The notes beneath the pieces were generated by a model that was not told the origin of the DNA, made no database searches, and worked only from the letters and a program-made list of their open reading frames with translations. A stretch of 36,577 bases of DNA from Pelagibius sp. (GTDB lineage Bacteria > Pseudomonadota > Alphaproteobacteria > Kiloniellales > Kiloniellaceae). This document shows positions 7,544 to 16,608 of this stretch, piece after piece. How positions within the stretch are numbered: the stretch's first letter is position 1; every line of letters starts with the position of its first letter. A program made the translations under genes and the position numbers. The stretch covers positions 1-36,577 of the forward strand of contig NZ_JANQOI010000136.1 in the NCBI RefSeq assembly GCF_028289705.1. Reading direction: 5' to 3'.

Positions 7544-7846
7544 ACCTGAAGTCGCCCGATCCCCTGCTTCTTGCACGCGGGAGTTTAGCGGCTCTCATTG
7601 GCGATGCGAAGTCCTGGTTGCTGCAATCCGTTTGGGCGGTCCAAGCCTCTGCGCTTAGGGCCAACAACACCGGGCAAGAGCTTTAAAAAGAAAATGTTGA
7701 TAATTTATCGATAAAATGTCATTGTTGGGCGTTGGTTGCCTGAATGCAGCGGCCAAAGCTAAAGTCAGGCATCAACCCCGGACCATCGGGGGACAAGAGA
7801 TGCGCGGGGCTTCAGCCGCCGCAAGAGGCCAAACAGGGAGAACAAC
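7544..7846. other. Divergent intergenic region upstream of dctP
   Basis: No gene is visible in these 303 bases. The middle (about 7680-7725) is strikingly AT-rich compared with its surroundings and contains a perfect 12-bp palindrome. This is the likely control region for the TRAP operon and perhaps for the membrane pair on the other strand. Confidence 0.5.
7704..7715. promoter_or_regulatory. Palindrome TTTATCGATAAA, candidate operator
   Basis: The 12-bp sequence reads the same on both strands, and flanking bases extend the dyad imperfectly to 7698-7721. It lies 131 bases before dctP in the only AT-rich patch of the region. Binding sites of GntR/FadR- or IclR-type regulators of TRAP operons are often short dyads of this kind; which protein binds here is unknown, as no regulator gene is adjacent. 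Confidence 0.4.
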
Positions 7847-8857
7847 ATGACGAGTTTTCATCAATCCTTCGGGCGTTCCTTCGGGCGCAGCGCCCTGGGG
7901 GGGATTGCGGCCGCCGCTGTCATTCTGGCGGGCTCGACCGCCTGGGCGGCGGAGAAGTGGGACATGCCGCTCGCCTATGCGGCCAGCAACTATCATTCCG
8001 AGAACGCGGCCAAGTTCGCCGAGGCGGTCACCAAGGCTACCGGCGGCGCGCTTGAAATCGTCGCCCATCCCGGCGGATCGCTGTTCAAGGGCGGGGAAAT
8101 CTACCGCGCCATCCGCACCGGCCAGGCGCCCATCGGCGAACGCCTGATTTCCGCGCTGGGCAACGAGGACCCGCTGTTCGAGATCGATGCCCTGCCGTTC
8201 CTGGCGACCAGTTTCGACGACTCCTGGAAGCTCTATCAGGCCTCCAAGCCGAAACTGGAAGAGACTCTGGACAAGGCGGGGCTGGTCCTGCTCTACGCCG
8301 TGCCCTGGCCGCCCCAGGGGCTGTACAACAAGACCGCCGTCAACGCGGCCTCCGACATGAAGGGCGTGAAGTTCCGGGCCTACAACGCCGCGACCTCTCG
8401 TCTGGCGGAACTGATGGGTGCGGTGCCGACCAAGATCGAAGCCGCCGAGCTGACCCAGGCCTTCGCCACCGGCGTGGCGGAGAGCATGATCTCCTCCGGC
8501 TCCACGGGCTACGACCGCAAGATCTGGGAGCATGTGAAGTACTGGTACGACGTCCAGGCCTGGTTGCCGAAGAACATGGTGATCGCCAACAAGGCGGCCT
8601 GGAACGACCTCGACGCGAATCTCCAGAAGATCGTCATGGACGAGGCGGGCAAGGCCGAGCAGGCGGGCTGGAACAAGGCCCGCGAACTGGCCGACTGGTA
8701 CAAGGAGCAACTGGCGGCCAACGGCATGGAAGTCGGCCCGCCGAGCGACTCCCTGAAAGCGGACTTCGAGTCCATCGGCGCGACCATGACCAAGGAGTGG
8801 CTGGAAAAGGCCGGTGCCGAGGGTCAGGCCGTGATCGACGCCTACAAAGCGATGTAA
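7847..8857 (+). CDS. dctP: TRAP transporter substrate-binding protein (DctP family)
   Basis: A 336-residue secreted protein with a Sec-type signal peptide (hydrophobic core ALGGIAAAAVILAGSTAWA, cleavage near residue 35). The mature part begins with a periplasmic binding fold. The DctP family signature is clear: NAASDMKGVKFRAYNAATS, with the Arg that usually salt-bridges a substrate carboxylate, then GAVPTKIEAAELTQAFATG. It delivers an organic acid to the DctQ/DctM permease. A strong Shine-Dalgarno (AGGGAGAA) precedes the ATG. A GC-rich hairpin after the stop separates it from dctQ, which fits the usual excess of binding protein over permease. The flavin dehydrogenase downstream suggests a 2-hydroxyacid such as lactate as substrate; this is inference. 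Confidence 0.93.
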   Translation: MTSFHQSFGRSFGRSALGGIAAAAVILAGSTAWAAEKWDMPLAYAASNYHSENAAKFAEAVTKATGGALEIVAHPGGSLFKGGEIYRAIRTGQAPIGERLISALGNEDPLFEIDALPFLATSFDDSWKLYQASKPKLEETLDKAGLVLLYAVPWPPQGLYNKTAVNAASDMKGVKFRAYNAATSRLAELMGAVPTKIEAAELTQAFATGVAESMISSGSTGYDRKIWEHVKYWYDVQAWLPKNMVIANKAAWNDLDANLQKIVMDEAGKAEQAGWNKARELADWYKEQLAANGMEVGPPSDSLKADFESIGATMTKEWLEKAGAEGQAVIDAYKAM

Positions 8858-8877
8858 GAACCGCGTAACCGGGAACG

Positions 8878-8907
8878 GGAAGGGCGGCCGCCAAGAGCCG
8901 CCCTTTC
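8878..8907 (+). terminator. Hairpin between dctP and dctQ, likely attenuator
   Basis: GGGCGGC (8882-8888) pairs with GCCGCCC (8897-8903) around an eight-base loop, extended by flanking A-T and G-C pairs and followed by only three T. Placed after the binding-protein gene, it would either stop part of the transcripts or protect the dctP message from 3' decay. Confidence 0.6.
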
Positions 8908-9019
8908 CGGACCTTTGTTGCCTGGCCGGCGATGCCGCGGAGCCTGGCCGCAACGGCCGGGGACGCCGGCAGGACGCCGCTCACTTCGAACGCCGATACT
9001 TCGAACGGGGGGACCATCG

Positions 9020-9541
9020 ATGCAAGGGGGCATCACCGGTGGCTTGCGCGTGGCGCTTGACCGCCTCTACCTGGCCGGTGGGGCGCTGGCCGGCCTGTTC
9101 CTCGTCTCCATCGCTGTCCTGGTGCTGGCCAGCATCGTCTCGCGGTGGCTGGGGATCTTCGTGCCGGGCCTGTCGGAATATGCCGGCTATGCCATGGCCT
9201 CCTCCTCCTTCCTGGCGCTGGCCTACACCCTGGGCAAGGGCGGCCACATCCGCGTCAATCTGTTCCTCGGCCGGCTGAGCGACACGCGCCGGCGCATCGC
9301 CGAGCTTTGGTGTCTGGCCGCCGGCAGTTTCTTCGCCTGCTACCTCGCCTGGTTCAGCGTGAAGATGGTCCGCGTCTCCCACATGCTGGGGGACATCAGC
9401 GAGGGCTCCGACGCCATCCCGCTGTGGATCCCGCAGATCGGCATGGCCGTGGGTGCGGTGCTGCTGGCCATTGCCCTGGTCGACCGCCTGATCTCCGTCG
9501 CGCTGGGTGCGCCGGTGACTGCCGACCAGAGCACGGAATAG
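9020..9541 (+). CDS. dctQ: TRAP transporter small permease (DctQ family)
   Basis: 173 residues with four predicted membrane segments, the standard architecture for the small TRAP subunit. The motifs EYAGYAMASSSFLALAYTL and KGGHIRVNLFL are typical of DctQ. The ATG at 9020 follows a GGGGGA Shine-Dalgarno; the ORF extends upstream, but that part is not membrane-like. It links the binding protein and the large permease at the inner membrane. The dctM start lies 14 bases after the stop. Confidence 0.92.
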   Translation: MQGGITGGLRVALDRLYLAGGALAGLFLVSIAVLVLASIVSRWLGIFVPGLSEYAGYAMASSSFLALAYTLGKGGHIRVNLFLGRLSDTRRRIAELWCLAAGSFFACYLAWFSVKMVRVSHMLGDISEGSDAIPLWIPQIGMAVGAVLLAIALVDRLISVALGAPVTADQSTE

Positions 9542-9555
9542 GAGGCGCGGGGAAC

Positions 9556-10863
9556 ATGGAACAGCTCGTCCTCACCCTGGTCTTCCTGACCGTCCTCTTC
9601 TTCCTGCTGGGCACCGGCGTCTGGGTCGGTCTGTCGCTGCTCGGCGTCGCGCTCACCGGCATGCTGCTGTTCACCACGCGGCCGGCCGGCGACGCCATGG
9701 TCACCACCATCTGGAGCGCTTCCTCCTCCTGGACCCTGACGGCCCTGCCGCTGTTCATCTGGATGGGGGAGATCCTGTTTCGAACGAAACTCAGCGAAGA
9801 CCTCTTCAAGGGCCTCGCGCCCTGGCTGGGGCGTCTGCCCGGGCGCCTGCTGCACGTCAACGTGGCGGGCTGCGCGCTCTTCGCCGCCATCTCCGGCTCC
9901 TCGGCGGCCACCGTCGTGACCGTGGGGAAGATGTCGATCCCCGAACTGCGGCGGCGCGAGTATCCAGAGCGCATGATCATCGGCACCCTGGCCGGCGCCG
10001 GCACCCTCGGCCTGCTGATCCCGCCCTCCATCATCCTCATCGTCTACGGGGTCACGGTGAACGAGTCCATCGCCGGCCTGTTCATGGCCGGGGTCTTTCC
10101 CGGCATCATGCTGGCGCTCTTGTTCATGGGCTACATCGGCGTCAAGGCGCTCTTGAACCCCGAGTCCATGCCGCCCAAGGAGGCGGCCATGAGTTTCATG
10201 CAGAAACTGCGCGCCTCGCTGTCGCTGCTGCCGGTCATCGCGCTGATCGTCGGGGTGCTGGGCTCGATCTATGCCGGCTTCGCCACGGCCACCGAGGCCG
10301 CCGTGCTGGGTGTCGTCGGCGCCCTGATCCTCTCCTTCCTGCAGGGATCGCTCACCCGCGAGAGTTTCATCGAGAGCCTCATGGGGGCGACCCGCACCTC
10401 CAGCATGATCGCCCTCATCCTCGGCGGCGCGGCCTTCCTGTCGCTGGCCATGGGCTTCACCGGCCTGCCGCGCAACCTGGCCGCCTGGATCGCCTCCCTG
10501 GAACTGACACCCATGATGCTGATCGTGGTGCTGACGGTCTTCTACATCGTCCTTGGCTGCTTCCTGGACGGCATCTCCGCGGTGGTGCTGACCATGGCGG
10601 TGGTGGAGCCCATGGTGCGCCAGGCCGGCTTCGACATGCTGTGGTTCGGCATCTTCCTGGTGATCGTGGTGGAGATGGCGCAGATCACCCCGCCGGTGGG
10701 CTTCAACCTCTTCGTCCTCCAGGGCATGACCCATCACGAGATGCCCTACATCGCCCGCGCCGCCCTGCCGATGTTCGGCATCATGGTGCTGGCCGTGGTG
10801 CTGGTGGTGGCCTTTCCCGAGATCGCCACCTGGCTGCCCTCCCAGATGCGCGCCGGTCCCTGA
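9556..10863 (+). CDS. dctM: TRAP transporter large permease (DctM family)
   Basis: 435 residues, a full-length DctM protein with about twelve membrane segments. Conserved elements include AISGSSAATVVTVGKMSIPE, the loop GAGTLGLLIPPSIILIVYG and the C-terminal QITPPVGFNLFVLQG. It forms the ion-coupled channel that moves the substrate across the inner membrane. GGAGG at the dctQ stop provides the ribosome site. The ORF extends upstream in the dctQ region, but only the part from 9556 matches the family. The next gene has its own probable promoter. Confidence 0.95.
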   Translation: MEQLVLTLVFLTVLFFLLGTGVWVGLSLLGVALTGMLLFTTRPAGDAMVTTIWSASSSWTLTALPLFIWMGEILFRTKLSEDLFKGLAPWLGRLPGRLLHVNVAGCALFAAISGSSAATVVTVGKMSIPELRRREYPERMIIGTLAGAGTLGLLIPPSIILIVYGVTVNESIAGLFMAGVFPGIMLALLFMGYIGVKALLNPESMPPKEAAMSFMQKLRASLSLLPVIALIVGVLGSIYAGFATATEAAVLGVVGALILSFLQGSLTRESFIESLMGATRTSSMIALILGGAAFLSLAMGFTGLPRNLAAWIASLELTPMMLIVVLTVFYIVLGCFLDGISAVVLTMAVVEPMVRQAGFDMLWFGIFLVIVVEMAQITPPVGFNLFVLQGMTHHEMPYIARAALPMFGIMVLAVVLVVAFPEIATWLPSQMRAGP

Positions 10864-10928
10864 ACCCGGCTGCCCTCTGGTCTGAAAGCTGGTCCGCCTT
10901 GGGGCTTGGTTTGCGGCTGCCGCACGCT

Positions 10929-10945
10929 AATCTGCTATACTGCGG
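10929..10945 (+). promoter_or_regulatory. Extended -10 promoter candidate for the FAD oxidase gene
   Basis: TGCTATACTG contains the hexamer TATACT at 10936-10941 with a TG extension one base upstream. The nearest -35-like TTGCGG is spaced 19 bases away, so it is not ideal. Initiation near 10948 would leave a leader of about 20 bases. Confidence 0.4.
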
Positions 10946-10968
10946 CAGTTCGCAGAGGACATGAGACC

Positions 10969-12384
10969 ATGGCAGATCCGGCTCCCACGAGCCCCGAGTC
11001 CGGCGGCAGCAACCAGGCGGAAGACGCGCTGTTCGATGCGCTGCGCGCCCTGCTCGGCGAGCGCTTTTCCACCGCCCGGGCGGTGCGTGAGCATCACGGC
11101 AAGGACACCTCATTCCACGCCATGGAGGCGCCGGATGCGGTGGCCTTCGCCCAGTCCACCGAAGAGGTGGCGGCCATCGTCAAGCTCTGCGCCGAGCACA
11201 AGCGCCCGGTCATTCCCTTCGGCACCGGCACCTCCCTGGAAGGGCAGATCCAGGCCCCCCAGGGCGGCGTCTGCATCGACCTCAGCGGCATGCAGGAGAT
11301 CCTGGAGGTCAACGAGGCGGACCTCGACTGCCGGGTGCAGGCCGGCGTCACCCGCAAGACCCTGAACACCTACCTTCGCGACACCGGCCTGTTCTTTCCC
11401 ATCGACCCCGGCGCCGATGCCTCTCTCGGCGGAATGGCCGCGACCTCGGCCTCCGGCACCAATGCCGTGCGCTACGGCACCATGCGCGACAACGTCATGG
11501 GCCTGACGGTGGTGCTGGCCGACGGCCGGGTGATCCGCACCGGCGGGCGGGCGCGCAAGTCCTCGGCCGGCTACGACCTGACGCGGCTCTTCGTCGGCTC
11601 CGAGGGCACCCTGGGGGTGATCACCGAGGTGCAGTTGCGCCTCTACGGCATCCCCGAGGCCATGACCGCGGCGGTCTGTTCCTTCGAGACCCTGGCCGGC
11701 GCCGTCGACACGGTGATCCTCACCATCCAATCCGGCATTCCGGTGGCCCGCATCGAACTGCTGGACGAGCATCAGATCGACTCGGTGAACCGCTATTCGA
11801 ATCTCGACCTGCCGGTCCAGCCGACCCTCTTCTTCGAGTTCCACGGCACCGAGGCCTGGGCGCAGGAGCAGGCAGAGATGGCGGGCGCGATCGCGGAAGA
11901 ATACGGCGGCAGCGGGTTCCAGTGGGCCACTAAACAGGAAGACCGCAACCGGCTGTGGCAGGCGCGCCATGACGTCTGGTTCGCGAACCTGGCTTTGAAG
12001 CCCGGCGGCATGGGCTGGGCGACCGATGTCTGTGTGCCGATCTCGCGCCTCGCCGAGTGCATTCTGGAGACCCGCAAGGACATCGACGAGACCGGTGTGC
12101 TGGCGCCCATCGTCGGCCACGTTGGCGACGGCAACTTCCATCTCACCTTCGTTCTCGACCCGGACGATCCGGAGGACCTGGAAAAGGCCAAGGCGGTGAA
12201 CGAGCGCATGGTCATGCGCGCGCTGGCCATGGGCGGCACCTGCACCGGCGAGCACGGGGTCGGCTCCAGCAAGATGGCCTTCCTCCAGGCCGAACACGGC
12301 GAGGCCGTCGGCGTCATGCGGCAGGTGAAGCTGGCCCTCGACCCCGAGAACCTGATGAACCCGGGAAAGATCCTCACGGTCTGA
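10969..12384 (+). CDS. dld: FAD-linked D-lactate dehydrogenase/glycolate oxidase family protein
   Basis: 471 residues with the start at the ATG at 10969, preceded by AGAGGA. The N-terminal PCMH FAD-binding domain covers about residues 55-235, with PFGTGTSLEGQ (83-93) and FVGSEGTLGVITEVQLR (208-224). The C-terminal oxidase domain has the metal- and substrate-binding GHVGDGNFH (383-391) and CTGEHGVGSSK (425-435). This family oxidises D-2-hydroxyacids and passes electrons to cytochrome c or quinone. D-lactate is the commonest substrate for single-chain members of this length, but glycolate or D-2-hydroxyglutarate cannot be excluded. It follows the TRAP operon on the same strand, which suggests that the imported acid is oxidised here. 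Confidence 0.88.
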   Translation: MADPAPTSPESGGSNQAEDALFDALRALLGERFSTARAVREHHGKDTSFHAMEAPDAVAFAQSTEEVAAIVKLCAEHKRPVIPFGTGTSLEGQIQAPQGGVCIDLSGMQEILEVNEADLDCRVQAGVTRKTLNTYLRDTGLFFPIDPGADASLGGMAATSASGTNAVRYGTMRDNVMGLTVVLADGRVIRTGGRARKSSAGYDLTRLFVGSEGTLGVITEVQLRLYGIPEAMTAAVCSFETLAGAVDTVILTIQSGIPVARIELLDEHQIDSVNRYSNLDLPVQPTLFFEFHGTEAWAQEQAEMAGAIAEEYGGSGFQWATKQEDRNRLWQARHDVWFANLALKPGGMGWATDVCVPISRLAECILETRKDIDETGVLAPIVGHVGDGNFHLTFVLDPDDPEDLEKAKAVNERMVMRALAMGGTCTGEHGVGSSKMAFLQAEHGEAVGVMRQVKLALDPENLMNPGKILTV

Positions 12385-12603
12385 TCGGGCCACGCTGGCT
12401 GATCGGACCGTGCCGGCAGCCGTGGTTCTTGACCTCGGCGCGCGGCTTTACCACTTTTGCGCAAGCCCGGTTGCGAGCTCCGATGCGCTCCCGCCCGCCT
12501 TCGGCTTTGCCGGACCGCGGCAATGGGAGTAGCTTTGCGGCAAGGAACCCCTTTGCACGGCCCGCCATGGCCAGGCGAGAGAGACGAGGAGTAGCGAGGA
12601 AGG

Positions 12604-15600
12604 TTGGTAAAGAAGCTCGCTCTTTCGGTCGTCGCGATCCTGGTGCTCCTGACCGCCTGCCTGCTGATTCTGCCGAGTTTCTGGGACTGGAACGCGGAGA
12701 AGGGGCGAATCGCCGAGGAGGTCCGCCGCCTCACCGGGCGCGACCTGGTGATCGTCGGTGACGTCAGCCTGCAGCTCCTGCCCAGGCCGGCCTTCTCCGC
12801 CGGCCAAGTCAGCCTGGCCAATGTCGAGGGCGGCGGCAGCGCGCAGATGATCCAGCTCGAGGAACTGCGCATCAAGGTGGCGCTGTTTCCGCTCCTCAAG
12901 CAACAGGTTCTGGTCGAGACGGTCACGCTGGTGGAGCCGCGGGTTGTCCTGGAGGTTCTGCCGGACGGCCGCCGCAACTGGGATTTCCGCTCCGCCGACG
13001 CGCCAGCGGATCAAGCGTCGGACCCCGCAGCCGGCGCCCCCCTGCCGGGCCCCGGCGCGACCCCGTCCGACCCGGTCGGCAGCGGTGACGACGCCATCCG
13101 TGTCGACAGCTTCATCGTCGAGGGGGGAACCCTGCTCTACCGCGATGCCGTCGCCGGCGTCGAGGAGCGGCTGACCGACCTCAATGCCGAGCTGGCGGCG
13201 GAGAGCCTGGCCGGGCCCTTCGTCGTCAGCGGCAGCGCCGCATATCAGGACATTCTGGGCGAATTCGACGTCAGCCTGGGCCGTATGCGCGACGCCGGCG
13301 CGACGGCCCTCTCCTTCGCATTGCGGCTGCCTGAGGCCGGCGCCTCGACCCAGTTCTCCGGCGCCCTGTCGCGCCATGAGGACCTGCGCACCCTGCGCGG
13401 CCGGCTGCAGGCCCAGGGCAAGTCCCTGGCCGGTCTGCTGGCCTCCGTTCTCGGCCCCGATCAGGCACCGCCGCGCCATGCCGCCCTGGCGCAGCCCTTT
13501 GCCCTGGAAGCGGAGGTCAGCGCCAGCCCCAGCGAAGCGGAGGCGGCTGATGTCACCTTGCAGCTCGGCGAGATCAGTCTGAAGGGCGAGAGCAAAGTGG
13601 TCTTGGGCGATGTCCCGGACGTCACCGCCAAGCTGGCGGGCACCCGGGTCGATCTGGACAGCCTGCTGGCGGCCTTCACCGCTGGGGAGACTGCCGCTGC
13701 CGCCACCGGCCAGGATCAGGAGGGCGGCGCGCGCCCGCCGGCTCCTGCGAGCCCGGCGCCGCAGGCCGGCGCATCCACAGCGGATGATCCCTCCTTTGCG
13801 CTGCCGGAAGACGTCACCGCCGAGCTGACCCTGGCGGTGGAAACCCTGGTCTACCGCGAACAGTTCGCCCGCAATCTCGATGCGAGCCTGCGCCTGCAGG
13901 ATGGCGCGGTCACGGTGGAGAGGCTCACGGCGGCGCTGCCCGGCGGCTCAGACCTGTCCTTCTCCGGGACCCTGAAGAGCGTCGATGCCGCGCCCGCCTT
14001 CAACGGCCGGATCGCCGCGGCGGCGGACAACCTGCGGGCGCTGCTGCGCTGGCTGGGCGTGGAGATCGAAGCGGTTCCCGCCGACCGCCTGCGCCGGATG
14101 TCGCTGAAGACCGCCATCGAGGCCAACCCGCGGCAGGTCACTCTGCGCGACATCGATCTGCGCCTGGATGTCAGCCAGGTGACCGGTGGTGTCGCCCTGG
14201 CCTTGCGGGAGCGGCCGGGCCTGGGGGTCGGTCTTGCCATCGACCGCGTCAACCTCGATGCCTATCTGCCCAAGGCGGGCCCGGACGGGGCGGCGCAAGA
14301 AGACGCGAATGGGTCCGCCGGCCAAGCCGGCGCGGAAGCGCCCGCCACGGAGGGAGCGGAGGACGCAGATCCGGGCTCCCAGCCGGCGAAGACCTCCGCC
14401 CTGGCCTTCCTCGACGACTTCGATGCCAACATCGACATGCGGGTCGGCGCGCTCACCTACCAGGGCCTCGGGTTCGACGGGCTGCGTCTGGATGCGACCT
14501 TGCAGCGCGGCGGCCTGGTGGTGCGCGAGGCCTCCCTCGTGGACCTTGCCGGTGCCGGCGGACGCTTTGCCGGAAGTCTCGCCAATGTGGCCCGGGAACC
14601 CTCCTTCGACGGCTCTCTCGATATCTCCGTGACCTCCCTGTCGCGGCTGATGAGGACGCTGGACCTGCCGGCCCAGGGTCAACTGCCGCTGGAGTCCTTC
14701 ACGCTGACCGGCGCGGTGAACGGCAATCGGCAGGTGGTGCGCTTCGATCAGCGCCTGGCGGCGCTGGGCGGCACGCTGCAGGCCGCGGGCGCCGTCGACC
14801 TCGCGCAGGGGCCGCCGGCGCTGCGGTCGGCGCTGGCGCTGGGCCACCCGGACCTGACCGTGCTGCTGGGCGAGCTGCTGCCCGGTGAGAAGATCCCGGC
14901 GGGGCTGGGGGCGCTCGATCTGAAGGGGCAGGTCACGGCCACCGCCCAAAGCCTCGCGGTGAGCGGGCTGGAGGGCAGGGTCGCGCGCACCGACCTGGCC
15001 GGCGACCTCGCCCTGGATCTGGCCGGCGTCCGCCCCAGGATCACCGCCGATCTGCAGACCGGCGCCCTGCCGTTGGCCGCCCTCGCGGCGCCCGCCGCCG
15101 CGGGCAACCGCGAGGCGGCAAGCGGTTCCAACAGCGGAAGCGCGTCCGACACCGCGCGCAGCCGTCAGGCCTCCGGGCGCGATGCGCGCTGGTCGGATGA
15201 ACCCATCGACGTCTCCGCCCTGCGCGCCTTCGACGCCGCGGTGACCCTGCAGTCGGCGGCCATCCTTCTGGACAACACGAAGCTGGATCAGGCGCGGCTG
15301 GAGGCGGGCCTGGAGAACGGCCTGCTGGACCTCAAGCGCTTCACCGCCACGGTCTACGGCGGCGCCCTCTCGGTCACCGGCAAGGCCGACGCGCGGGAGT
15401 CCGCGCCGGGCGGCCTGGAGGTGGCGGCGGCGGTGACCGCCATCGAGGTCGATCTCGCGACCCTGTTGCGGGAACTGGCCGACACCGACCGCTTCTCCGG
15501 GCCGCTGACCCTGGAGAGCAGCCTGAATGCCAGCGGCGCCAGCGAGGCGGCGCTCATCAACAGCCTGAACGGGACCGGGAAGATCGACGGCACCGTCACC

Positions 15601-16104
15601 GTGGCCGCCAAGGCCGAGGAGCAGGCGGGGGCGCTGATCCTCGACATTCTGGGCCAGAAGGTGAAGGAGGTGCGCGGCATCGCCGACAGCACAACGCTGC
15701 TGTTCGGGGCCTTCGCCGGTGCCGCCTCCAAGGTCGACGGCACCTTCGTCATCGAGCAGGGGGTCCTGACCACCCAGGACACCCGGGTGCGCGGGCGCAG
15801 CGCCGAGGCGTTGACCGCGGCCAGGATCGACCTGCCGACCTGGCAGCTCGACAGCCAGACCGACGTCTTCCGCGACAGCGACCCGCAGACCGCCTATCTG
15901 ACCGCCAAGCTGCGCGGCAGCCTGGACGGCCCCAGCATCAACATCGCCGGCCAGCCCTTTCAGCGCCGCCAGGAACCGGCGGCCGAGAGCGCGGACCCGG
16001 CACAGCAGGACCCCGATGCCGCCGCCGGCCAGCCGGAGATCCTGAAGCCGGAAGAGATTCTGAAGGACGGCCTGAAGAACCTGCTGAAGGGCCTCGGCGG
16101 TTAA
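12604..16104 (+). CDS. asmA: AsmA family protein
   Basis: A 1166-residue protein with one N-terminal membrane anchor (residues 5-25) followed by SFWDWNAEKGRIAEEVRRLT and GDVSLQLLPRPAFSAGQVS, which is the AsmA signature. The long remainder is rich in repeated beta segments of the kind FSGTLKSVDAAPAFNGRIAA, and the C-terminal part around TGKIDGTVTVAAKAEE matches the AsmA C-terminal domain. AsmA-like proteins form a beta-groove that bridges inner and outer membranes and are implicated in phospholipid transport. Low-complexity Ala/Pro/Gln stretches (about 135-155, 370-400, 560-600, 840-860) separate the beta blocks. The start is a TTG with a Shine-Dalgarno at poor spacing; an in-frame stop at 12592 limits alternatives. 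Confidence 0.88.
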   Translation: MVKKLALSVVAILVLLTACLLILPSFWDWNAEKGRIAEEVRRLTGRDLVIVGDVSLQLLPRPAFSAGQVSLANVEGGGSAQMIQLEELRIKVALFPLLKQQVLVETVTLVEPRVVLEVLPDGRRNWDFRSADAPADQASDPAAGAPLPGPGATPSDPVGSGDDAIRVDSFIVEGGTLLYRDAVAGVEERLTDLNAELAAESLAGPFVVSGSAAYQDILGEFDVSLGRMRDAGATALSFALRLPEAGASTQFSGALSRHEDLRTLRGRLQAQGKSLAGLLASVLGPDQAPPRHAALAQPFALEAEVSASPSEAEAADVTLQLGEISLKGESKVVLGDVPDVTAKLAGTRVDLDSLLAAFTAGETAAAATGQDQEGGARPPAPASPAPQAGASTADDPSFALPEDVTAELTLAVETLVYREQFARNLDASLRLQDGAVTVERLTAALPGGSDLSFSGTLKSVDAAPAFNGRIAAAADNLRALLRWLGVEIEAVPADRLRRMSLKTAIEANPRQVTLRDIDLRLDVSQVTGGVALALRERPGLGVGLAIDRVNLDAYLPKAGPDGAAQEDANGSAGQAGAEAPATEGAEDADPGSQPAKTSALAFLDDFDANIDMRVGALTYQGLGFDGLRLDATLQRGGLVVREASLVDLAGAGGRFAGSLANVAREPSFDGSLDISVTSLSRLMRTLDLPAQGQLPLESFTLTGAVNGNRQVVRFDQRLAALGGTLQAAGAVDLAQGPPALRSALALGHPDLTVLLGELLPGEKIPAGLGALDLKGQVTATAQSLAVSGLEGRVARTDLAGDLALDLAGVRPRITADLQTGALPLAALAAPAAAGNREAASGSNSGSASDTARSRQASGRDARWSDEPIDVSALRAFDAAVTLQSAAILLDNTKLDQARLEAGLENGLLDLKRFTATVYGGALSVTGKADARESAPGGLEVAAAVTAIEVDLATLLRELADTDRFSGPLTLESSLNASGASEAALINSLNGTGKIDGTVTVAAKAEEQAGALILDILGQKVKEVRGIADSTTLLFGAFAGAASKVDGTFVIEQGVLTTQDTRVRGRSAEALTAARIDLPTWQLDSQTDVFRDSDPQTAYLTAKLRGSLDGPSINIAGQPFQRRQEPAAESADPAQQDPDAAAGQPEILKPEEILKDGLKNLLKGLGG

Positions 16105-16152
16105 GGCGATTCTGACGTAGAGCCTGCCTCGAAATGAATGGTTTGGTTTCAA

Positions 16153-16343
16153 GGGTTTGCAAATCCACACCCTTCCACATCGTCACCCTCGGGCTTGTCC
16201 CCCATTGCCTCTTTGGGGGTCCATGGAAAGACCGAGACCCGGACCACGATGGATTGCCGGAACAAGTCCGGCAATGACGGTTTAGGAGGGCCAGCAGGCG
16301 GCAAACCTTTGACGGACAGGGCTTTATTTCGGGCCAGGCTCTA
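16153..16343. repeat. Dispersed repeat, copy A
   Basis: This stretch is alignable with 24614-24792. The core has ATCGTCACCCTCGGGCTTGT, then GGTCCATGGA, then the hairpin ATTGCCGGA-acaag-TCCGGCAAT at 16253-16275. Similarity continues through CTTTGACGGACAGGGCTTT up to and slightly into the end of the RHH gene. Relative to copy B this copy carries about a dozen extra bases at 16201-16215, which break the first of two hairpins. It lies between convergent genes. Confidence 0.8.
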
Positions 16344-16605
16344 AAGCCGAACCTCTGCCGGCCCGCTCCTCCGCGCGGCTACGGTAGTGCTGCAGCAGGA
16401 AGACCCGCACCGCCGAGGAAAGGTTGCCGTCGCGCTCCCGGTCGATGCGCTCGATCAGGCCGGTCATGGACAGGCCTCTCTCCCGGGCGACCTCCCTCAG
16501 GGCGTCCCAATAGACCTCCTCCAGGGAGAGGGAGGTGTGGTGGCCTGAGAGCTTCACCGAGTGCTTGCGGATCGCCCCTCCGCGGCCCGGCATCCCCGCC
16601 GGCAT
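16324..16605 (-). CDS. Ribbon-helix-helix domain protein
   Basis: 93 residues. Residues 14-75 match the alphaproteobacterial RHH family: RKHSVKLSGHHTSLSLEEVY, WDALREVARERGLSMTGLIE, then IDRERDGNLSSAVRVFLLQH. The first beta strand and the two helices of the DNA-binding fold are recognisable. The ATG at 16605 lies three bases after the fumC stop, so the two genes are probably co-transcribed. RHH proteins bind operator DNA as dimers, often to autoregulate; no target is evident here. Its stop codon lies inside dispersed repeat copy A. Confidence 0.85.
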   Translation of the reverse strand: MPAGMPGRGGAIRKHSVKLSGHHTSLSLEEVYWDALREVARERGLSMTGLIERIDRERDGNLSSAVRVFLLQHYRSRAEERAGRGSALEPGPK

Positions 16606-16608
16606 CCT

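Noticed and set aside
9340-10737. 465-aa minus-strand ORF under dctM
   Set aside because: His/Asp/Glu/Gln-rich shadow with no family resemblance.
13948-16170. 740-aa minus-strand ORF under the AsmA gene
   Set aside because: Arg/Gln/Gly-rich, no domains; AsmA on the plus strand explains the region.
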